From positions 310,001 through 374,000 of the forward strand of contig BQMF02000202.1 of the NCBI GenBank assembly GCA_027922465.2: a DNA stretch of 64,000 nucleotides. The letters run 5' to 3'. This document shows, one piece after another, positions 56,936 to 64,000 of this stretch. The position numbers were made by a program, and so were the translations under genes. Position 1 is the first letter of the stretch. Every line of letters begins with the position of its first letter. The DNA is from Turritopsis dohrnii (taxonomy: Eukaryota; Cnidaria; Hydrozoa; Anthoathecata; Oceaniidae). The notes beneath the pieces were generated by a model. The model worked only from the letters and a program-made list of their open reading frames with translations. It searched no databases and had not been told where the DNA came from.

Positions 56936-58311
56936 ATAGTACAGTATCTAGCTAGTATAGGAATAGTTTTGTGCTGTAAAGCCGCACTTGCTAACGAATT
57001 ATAGCGTTGGGTAAACTGAACAGATTACAGAATTCAAAAAATTTAACTTTGACTTACCAAAATTTTGTGTGCAATTCACAACAAAGCCCGTTTTCCTTAA
57101 GTTTTGACAGCATGCTTGGTTGGAAGATAAAACACAGGTTCATGTAAACAGAATTATATTGTAATAAATAAATTGTAATAAAGAAATTGTAATAAATAAA
57201 TTGTAATAAATATCCAAACCACTATCATCATTGTTTTACTATGTAGTTTTTACAATAATTTCATTTTAAAGAAAAAGCAGAAGAAAACAGTTATCATCTA
57301 AGCGGTCATTAAAATATCTTCATCATGATTTTGGTACGCATGCGCGACTTTCCCCTTTCTTGGGACAGATTCGCGACGAAGGGTATTTTAAACACGATTT
57401 TCACATTCGTTCCAATCGTGAATAAAAAATATATTTAAAGATACAGTCAAATATTAAGTTTTCAAGAGGAAAGTTTTAATACGATTTGCTCCAACAAATT
57501 CTTTACAAATGCAGTTTCTATATTTTTTCCAAGTTGGCTCTCCATCACACAGACTAAAAATGACCCTAAACCTAATATTCGAAATCTTTTTTCTTTTAGG
57601 CAATAAAAATAGGAATAATATATTTGCTACACCAGTAAATATCGCAAACCAAAAAAGTCATTTTGTTTCTTGAACGTTAAAATCAACAGGAAATGTCGCA
57701 TCTTTTTATCGTTTAAAAATTTCTCTCTATGATTATTTTGATTGAAGAGCATTATTTTAAGTACCAGTTGATTATAAACACCCGCAACAAGCCACCCGCA
57801 ACTTAACAAGGCATTCTGCACATACGAAAAATCACAAAAAGCTGAAAAAATGTCAGTAGATTGTTTTTATAAAAGCAATTTTCAGATTACAATAAAGTTG
57901 AGTTTGCTTGTATTATTAGTGAAAAACTTTTCTACAACTTCATTCCTATTTTCATTCTGTCCCTGAGTTATCAGACTAGTAGTATTTGTTGTAGAAAGGT
58001 TAGGCATGTGAGAAAATGTTTTTTTAGCATTGAGACAGTTGCTATAAAGATTAGCGAATAGCGACTTGAAAGTTTGAGTCGAAGGCTTGCTGAGCCGTGG
58101 CACAAGGATACGGAATGAAGACACGATGGCTTGATTTTGACACCTAATTTACTTCACACACTACTCTCTTCAATAACTGATATTTTTAGCCAACTTTTAT
58201 AAAGGTAGAAAAATCCCATTAGAAATCGGTTTCCTCTTTCCAAAGAAAAACAGTGTCAACCTTAAATGCTACGTTTATTTCGGATGAATCACTTCAATTT
58301 CATATATTTAT
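56936..58311. other. Intergenic; short tandem repeat and no supported gene
   Basis: AATTGTAATAAATA-type units repeat about four times at 57158-57211. A minus-strand frame at 58124-57882 (80 codons, no recognised domain) is not supported as a gene. Confidence 0.4.
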
Positions 58312-59073
58312 TCAAGTAGACATTTGTCTATTTATCCAAGATGAGAAATGAGACACTCTGGAAAACACTGTGTAGGTCTTCCTCGAGTTGCAATCATTGG
58401 AGCCATGGCTAACAGCTCCATGAAGTTCCCACCTTCCTCCAATATTGCAAACAAATGGACCACCACTGTCACCATGACATCTAGATTGTCGCCTCCTACC
58501 ACCATTCCCTCCGCAGATCATTGCACTTGTTATAGATACGGGAATATTCCATCTGTTTAAACTTTCACATATTGCATTTGATACTGCTGGTAGCTGAGAT
58601 TGCTAAAGGATTGATGTCATGTTACCAGGATGGCTTGTCTTACCCCATCCTGAAACACATGTGCAGATATTAACAGGTAGATCCAAGTTCTATATACTTG
58701 CTAAACTGCGCATTAAGTGTAAGAAGAAAACAAATTATATTTAACGCAAATGATATTTTATGTACATTGCAGATTCTAAGGCATACATTTTGGTTGACAT
58801 CATATGTGAATCAGCTTTTTCAATCAAATAAAAACCTATTTACCTGTTATTGTACAGCTCGTTCCTACGGGATCAGCACCACTAGGGAGGCAAACTGGTT
58901 TGACGTATGAATTAAAAGTGATTGGTATGGCAACCTTCATCATTGCAATGTCGTTATTCATTGTTCTGCGGTTCCATACTGGCTGAGTAATAATTCCTGC
59001 TACTGCAATGTCTCTTTCTGATCCTTCTCGACTGTTTCTGTTATGTTCACCAACTCTATTAAACCAAACGATA
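58312..59073 (-). pseudogene. Chymotrypsin-family serine protease, pseudogene copy 3 (exons 3 and 4 only)
   Basis: Exon 3 (59073-58844, 230 nt as in the other copies) keeps catalytic Asp in TMNNDIAMMKV. Exon 4 (58649-58312, 338 nt) has the active Ser in CHGDSGGPFVCNIGGRWEL. Exons 1 and 2 with the signal peptide and catalytic His are absent, and a hAT fragment begins about 150 bp upstream of exon 3. A TAG at 58603-58605 falls on exactly the same codon as the first stop in copy 1, where intact copy 2 has CAG. Around the active site the residues before Ser differ from copy 2 (RQSRCHGDSGG). Confidence 0.87.
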
Positions 59074-59221
59074 CTTCATAATAACAAACCTTGATAGCTT
59101 TATTGATCTTTTGCTCCTTTTAATTGAGACTGTAGATATCAGACTATATTACTTTAGATTAAGTAATCCCTTGTTTCACATTTTTAATGACATTTTTAAT
59201 CTTTTTCTTTCATTGCCACCC

Positions 59222-59986
59222 TTGTCATTAAGAAATATTCTTGATAAACTGTTGCCTGTTGCCAGACTGCTACAGGCATCTGCAATTGATCTGTCTGAAT
59301 CATTGAAACTTATTAATACTTTGAAGGAAGATTTTATGTTTACAAGAGATTCTGTTGATTTTTATCATGATAAATGGTACAGTGAAGCAAATGACTTTGC
59401 TGAAAAAGTGGAAGTTGTGGAAGCTAAACAAAGGGTGTCTGCCAGACAAGTGCACTGGAGTAATATTCCATCTGAAACTCCATCTGAATATTTCAAACGG
59501 TCAATTTCTATACCTGTAATTGATCATTTGATAAGTGAGCTGAATCATAGATTTGACGACAGTAAATCATATGAAGGTTTGGTTGTCATACCATCAAAAA
59601 TGATTTCTTTGCTACAATCTAATAACCATAATTGGAAAGATAGATTTCTTTCTTTTGCCAACATGTACTGAGACGATTTATCATCACCTTTGTCTATTGA
59701 AAATGAACTTATACTTTGGGAAAGATATTGGACTGAGTATGAAGGTTCTCTTCCGGACAATATTTCGGACACTTTAAAAGCCATCAACTTCCCAAGTTTT
59801 GAAAATCTGAAGGTGATTCTTAAAATTCTTGGAACATTGTCTGTCACAACCTGCCAATGTGAACGCTCATTTTCTGCCATGACACGGTTAAAGGTCAAGA
59901 ACTACCATGGTGTCAGAAAGACTGAATGGAATTGCATTAATGCACATCCATCAAGAGATAGAGGTAAATATTTCTTCAGTAATTGA
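59222..59986 (+). pseudogene. hAT-family transposase C-terminal fragment
   Basis: One frame from about 59222 to 59986 contains VARLLQASAIDLSESLKLIN, then after a TGA at 59669-59671 the same frame continues with LWERYWTEYEG, FENLKVILKILGTLSVTTCQ and CERSFSAMTRLKVKN, the hAT dimerisation region. Homologues are ZMYM- or P52rIPK-like proteins derived from hAT elements. The catalytic N-terminal part is missing. It replaced or displaced the upstream exons of protease copy 3. Confidence 0.8.
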
Positions 59987-59989
59987 TCG

Positions 59990-60494
59990 ATTCAGTCGTA
60001 AAAATAGAAGACTTTCATTTACACGCCCAATTTCTGACTAGTTTCATCATTTTGGTCAGCCCCTTAACTTTCCTTTTTCTCTTCTTAATTTTAATATTTT
60101 ACTTTCTTCTTCACTCTTTTCTAAAACTTTAATTAACTGAACATAATCTTAATACATCAATGTAATTTTGTCATAACACATATCCATAGTGACTGAAGTC
60201 ACTCTGAGGCTGATCACTTCTTTATACATTGCCTCTGAATAATCATTGAAGTTAACTTGTGTTCTTCTATCATGCATTTAAATTTTTTTGCCATTTTGCG
60301 TTCATTTGATCGGTTACTTTTCACAGCACCCCCCACCCCCAAACACCCACCCCCACCTGAATTGTAAAAATTGAATCAAATTTTTTCGCTTCGCGACATA
60401 CTTGTTTAAAATCCTGTATCCACCCCTGATTTTGAATAATTGTTTGCTATCAGTTTCAAATACAATTCTCTGCTTACTATGCTTTTGATCTCTC
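59990..60494. other. Non-coding; C-rich patch
   Basis: A CCCCCACCCCCAAACACCCA patch is at about 60331-60355. This is probably the trailing end of the hAT element, but no terminal repeat was matched. Confidence 0.35.
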
Positions 60495-60739
60495 TGGTGC
60501 CTAATAGAAAGGGAGAGGGGTATTTACATGTTCTCGAGAATGTCAAAAATGAAAATGAATGGAATTAAGTACACAATTTTTGTATGAAAGTACCAAGAAA
60601 CGTAATTGCTATAAAACAAACTGGAAATGTGATAAAAAAACTTTTGTCTTGGTTGATTTTTTTCAGAAAATTAATAGCCGAGGTTGGGAATAAGAATGTC
60701 CTAGGTGAAAAAAATCACGGGGACGTCTATTAGGCACCA
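60495..60739. mobile_element. 245-bp MITE with 14-bp terminal inverted repeats
   Basis: TGGTGCCTAATAGA at 60495-60508 and its perfect reverse complement at 60726-60739. Flanks are CTC/GAG-like and the target duplication is unclear. No coding capacity. Confidence 0.6.
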
Positions 60740-60838
60740 AAGAGTATTCATCTTAGAACAGTTTTCTATGTATTATGTATTTAGCATTGAATTAATGCTA
60801 TTCTCTTGAATTTTACTGGACAATAAATTCTTGTCTTA

Positions 60839-61230
60839 ATGGCTCTTTTAGAAGCTTGCCGTACATATTTTCAAACACTTGCGTGGTCGGAAAGGAATCG
60901 CAGAGAAGAAAATTTTGATAAAATGTAGGAGGAAAAACGAAAAAATTCCGCCAGACATAGAGTAAGTGTCGTTTCTTTTTTTTTAACTCGTCTGATTTTT
61001 ATTCGATGTAAGCTCGATTTTACTCCTTCTATTCACTTCATAAGAGTTATAAAAGCAAATACGGGGATGAGGAGACCTGGAAACTCATTACTCCAGAGTT
61101 GATGAGCGATACAGAGGCGGATGAGTTTGGGAACAAAATTAAAAGGACCGTCATTTGGCGTATTGATACAGTGACAACGATGTGTCGTGAGAGTGATCGC
61201 GCCCGCAAAGTTAAAGGGGCACTAAACTAA
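60839..61230 (+). pseudogene. Unidentified two-exon coding remnant
   Basis: Exon 1 60839-60961 (ATG, MALLEACRTYFQTLAW, SERNRREENFDKM, TAG at 60926-60928, then EEKRKNSARHR) ends at a GTAAGT donor in phase 0. Exon 2 from 61045 after a TAAG acceptor continues SYKSKYGDEETWKLITPELM, SDTEADEFGNK and stops at 61228-61230. Frames join cleanly, and composition is coding-like. The family is not recognised. The single TAG suggests a dead copy. Location among mobile elements suggests a transposon-borne ORF. Confidence 0.45.
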
Positions 61231-61324
61231 AAAAAATCACAAGTTTTTGTGCATTATTTGAAACAGCTTTAAAAATGCTGAAAGTCAGTTTTTGAATTTT
61301 CATAAAATCATTTTTCGTTCCTGA

Positions 61325-61640
61325 GATAAGTAAGTAAGTAGGTAAGTAAGTAAGTAAGTAAGTAAGTAACGAGAGTTTTTAGTCCTTGGGCTTCCATCCG
61401 TAATGGTTGGTTCTTCCACCCGCCGACTTGCAACTATTAGTTCACTTACCGCCAGAGATACGTATAGCATTGCTCTAACTTGCCCGAAGGCCAGTGTGCA
61501 GTCAGTCGATGGCTCCTAATGGGCTGACACGCTGCTTTTAAAGAGCATCGGAGTGGTGTATTGAGATACGACATGACTGGACTCGAACACGGGTCGCAGC
61601 GGTCGCACTCAAAGGTACTAACCACTACACCATCGCATCA
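61325..61640 (-). mobile_element. tRNA-derived SINE with (TTAC)n tail
   Basis: On the minus strand the head contains an A box TGGTGTAGTGGTTAGTACC (61632-61614) and a B box GTGTTCGAGTCC (61590-61579) with 23 nt between, the internal RNA polymerase III promoter of a tRNA. The body continues for about 200 bp and ends in a (TTAC)n run, seen on the plus strand as (GTAA)n at 61327-61369. It is not a functional tRNA because no acceptor stem or anticodon arm was folded. Confidence 0.8.
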
Positions 61641-61644
61641 TATT

Positions 61645-62305
61645 GCAGTTTAGAGGTTTTTTTCCGAAACATGATGTCCATGGCAATGTGAGATCACAAC
61701 GTTCAAGGAGATATTGCTGACATACAAATATGTGAATAACTCAGAATTTTTTAATGATATATTGTTAGAACATTGCATATATAGTGGTAAATAACTGCAG
61801 TTGTGAAAATAGCAAAGAAATTTATTGCCATTGCTACTCCGGCTTGGTTCCAGGTCTCTATATTTTTTGGTGACAAAGCTATATATCATCATCCAACACT
61901 GTTACTATGGCGTATTTCTCATTAACTTACGTCCAGTGAAAACTGTTCCATTTTCTAAATTTTCTTTTCCCTTACCTGAGCAGATCTCCATTTATAGGTT
62001 TCTCAGCAAAAAGCAGAAGAGACCTGGAAACAAACCCAGGGCAACCATGGCAACAATTATTTTCAGTAATTCAATACCTATACGTGTTTGCCACTACATA
62101 TACAAGATTTTAGCAGTGTATCACCACAGTCTGTAGAAAAAACTCTGGTTCGGTAATTCATAGAGCTATGTAAACGTGCACACATCATTTGCTGCATAAT
62201 GTAAACATATATAAAACTGCAATACTAGACTTTCATTCGCATCTTTCCTACGTACCCTCAATGATGTCCTTAAAGCTTTTTTCACATGTACATAGTTTTT
62301 GTCTT
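61645..62305. other. Intergenic; nothing recognised
   Basis: Short ORFs only, with no domain signal. Confidence 0.35.
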
Positions 62306-62447
62306 AATACCTTACAAACTATGCCTTTACCAGAGATTTTCATTCACATGCACTAAAATTTGTTGCAACAAAAAATAATACCTTACGAACTATGCCTTTA
62401 CCAGAGATTTTCATTCACATGCACTAAAATTTGTTGCAATAAATGTA
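62306..62447 (+). repeat. 71-bp tandem duplication
   Basis: ACCTTACAAACTATGCCTTT and the sequence up to TTGTTGCAA is repeated with a 71-bp period and very few changes. Confidence 0.75.
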
Positions 62448-62560
62448 CAATGTACATTAGGCAGGTTAGCAAAAAATGATGTAATTTCGAACAAAAGACA
62501 CCATTTCGAAAATTCAATGTAATTTTTCGAACGTTTCTTTCTTCTTGAGGCTTACGGAGG

Positions 62561-62616
62561 CTTACGACAATTTTCTTAAAAACAAAATTTTTTGTTTGTA
62601 AGGAAATTGTCGTAAG
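62561..62616. repeat. Short hairpin, 18-bp arms
   Basis: CTTACGACAATTTTCTTA (62561-62578) pairs with TAAGGAAATTGTCGTAAG (62599-62616) with one or two mismatches. Adjoining sequence is rich in CTTACG/CGTAAG words. Confidence 0.65.
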
Positions 62617-62635
62617 GGCTTATGATCGTCCACAA

Positions 62636-62850
62636 GACCTTACGAAAACTTTTCCTTAAGGAGAGAATGAATGAACATTCTTCTATTCGTAAGTGCTTAC
62701 GTAAAATTTTACGTGCATGTGAAAAAAGCTTAAGGATTTAAGAATGTCCGTAAGACCTTACGAAAACTTTTCCTTAAGAAGAGAATGAATGAACATTTTT
62801 CTAGTAAGAGCTTACATAAAATTTTACATGCATGTGAAAAAAGCTTAACA
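62636..62850 (+). repeat. 118-bp tandem repeat, about 1.8 copies
   Basis: GACCTTACGAAAACTTTTCC starts at 62636 and again at 62754. Both copies contain a GTAAAATTTTAC-type palindrome and GTGAAAAAAGCTTAA. Confidence 0.75.
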
Positions 62851-64000
62851 TTGAAATTCTTTCTATATATAATAGACACAGTAGCGGAAAATCAACCACG
62901 TGAGAACTTTCATTGTAGAATATTGCGAGAATTTAAGATATCAAAAGATCATGTTTTACAAAAGCATATGACATTGTTTTTCTTCTTATTGGTCAGCGCC
63001 GTAAAGTAGCTGATCTTTCATTTACCCGTGTCTGTCAGTAAGTGTGTAATGCTACAGTCCTTTACGCCCGCGCTAACGCCTATTATTGGTAACTTTCAAT
63101 TTTGTAGTTCAAACTCAGAAAGTTTAGAGCACGACAGTTATTTTTGGAAAAGGAATTGTCAGTTTGTAGCAATCTAACTATACTAAAATAAAAAAGGGTT
63201 TGCTTCACTCCAATAAGAAAAGAAAATATTCATTTAAATGCGCCCTCTCCCACCCTTAATTTTGACGTAGTGCATCCTGAGAGTGAATCGCTAGTAAAAA
63301 TTTATGTCAAGAAGGAGCAAGGTCAGAGCAACATTACTTACATTGAAGCATATTGAAACAAAACAGGAGACCAATTTATCAAGGAGAAAGAAAAGGTTAG
63401 GCGAGTTGCATAGATTATTTACATGTATGTGTTATACATTTACTCTTCTCCATGTTGTCCAAATGTTTTCTTTTTTCCCCAATACATACGTAATTTTTAT
63501 TCAATGAGGTATTAGCTTCCATTGGAAGACATGTCTTAATGGAAGACTTCTTGCAGAATTTTTCTATTCTATTACATTCTTGTGCTGTTGAAGCACTTCA
63601 CTATAAACTGAAATTTTAAATACCAAAATGTCCCTGTAAAAGGATTTAAGAAGTACCACCAGACCTTAGAAATTTATGTTTTGCATGTATGAAAACGATC
63701 CTTATCGAGGGAGTGTTTGTCAATAAAATATACACCTCTATGGGGACAAATTTCCTCTCCATCCAGAAAATATGTCTTCGTCCTACCACAAACGACTTGA
63801 AAATGTTTGTGTGATAGACTGGCATAGTTCGTAGGATGTTTTTGCCCAAAAGCTTTCAACTGTATTGGCTACCAAAAATACTTTGAGTGTTGGTCTGATA
63901 TACTACATGTATGCTTTATTTTTGTAAGAATGTTTTTGTAAAAACACAAGTGTCAGATTTAGCCCAAATATAAGAACAAAATCTGAACAACCGAGGCTCA
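62851..64000. other. Intergenic to the window end; no gene supported
   Basis: Two overlapping minus-strand frames near 63646-63859 (one with DGEEICPHRGVYFID) have no recognised domain. Nothing else was seen. Confidence 0.35.

Noticed and set aside
57882..58124. 80-codon minus-strand ORF
   Set aside because: Ser/Thr/Asn-rich composition without a domain, splice context or neighbour to support it.
61576..61635. Functional tRNA gene on the minus strand
   Set aside because: A and B boxes are present, but the sequence continues into a SINE body with a (TTAC)n tail, and I could not see a paired acceptor stem.
63646..63859. Overlapping minus-strand ORFs near the window end
   Set aside because: Neither frame shows a recognised domain, and the two overlapping frames give no basis to choose one.

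Overview
The window looks like a metazoan nuclear genome segment, most likely from a cnidarian such as an anthozoan. The reasons are AT-rich DNA, GT-AG introns, sparse host genes, and a dense load of Helitrons, BEL/Pao, CR1/jockey-like LINEs, a CMC/tnp2-type transposase beside a DUF4806 gene, Tc1/mariner, hAT, a tRNA-derived SINE and many small inverted-repeat elements. The lineage is an inference from gene style. All calls come from reading the sequence; no search was run.

Three host loci look intact. A one-exon PTB-SH2 adaptor (448 codons, SHC-like layout) lies at 9166-10512 (+). A 296-residue rhodopsin-class orphan GPCR lies at 17971-18861 (+), preceded by diverged duplicates of its own 5' flank. 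A four-exon secreted chymotrypsin-family protease lies at 33192-35641 (-) and splices to 285 codons in frame. Two further copies of the protease (19062-20701 and 58312-59073, both -) are pseudogenes that share a TAG at the same codon.

Layout: 1-3.7 kb holds remnants of coding Helitrons (PIF1-like helicase with endonuclease, then a USP-like peptidase and a DUF6570-like domain). 5.6-7.8 kb has a MITE and two non-autonomous Helitron units joined head to tail. 9.1-10.9 kb is the adaptor gene. 11.4-18.9 kb is the GPCR and its flank duplicates. 19-20.7 kb is protease pseudogene 1. 21.6-28.85 kb is a BEL/Pao element (-) with both LTRs, a 5-bp target duplication and an 805-bp MITE inside one LTR. 29.9-31.1 and 37.2-37.9 kb are LINE remnants. 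33.2-35.6 kb is the intact protease. 38.3-41.9 kb holds CRE-palindrome repeats, a second Helitron pair, an unidentified coding remnant and a 48-bp-arm hairpin. 43.0-46.8 kb is DUF4806 plus the tnp2-type transposase. 47.3-48.7 kb is a Tc1/mariner pseudogene with an intron. 48.9-50.7 kb is a second coding-Helitron N-terminal fragment. 50.8-56.9 kb is a LINE with SGNH-esterase ORF1 and EN-RT ORF2, broken by a MITE and another LINE. 58.3-61.6 kb is protease pseudogene 3, a hAT fragment, a MITE, an unidentified two-exon remnant and a SINE.

Most coding sequence here is self-serving mobile DNA nested in layers. The host genes appear independent of one another. The best-supported unusual items are the seamless head-to-tail Helitron units, the shared TAG in two protease copies, and two Helitron N-terminal modules that carry different cysteine-protease families.
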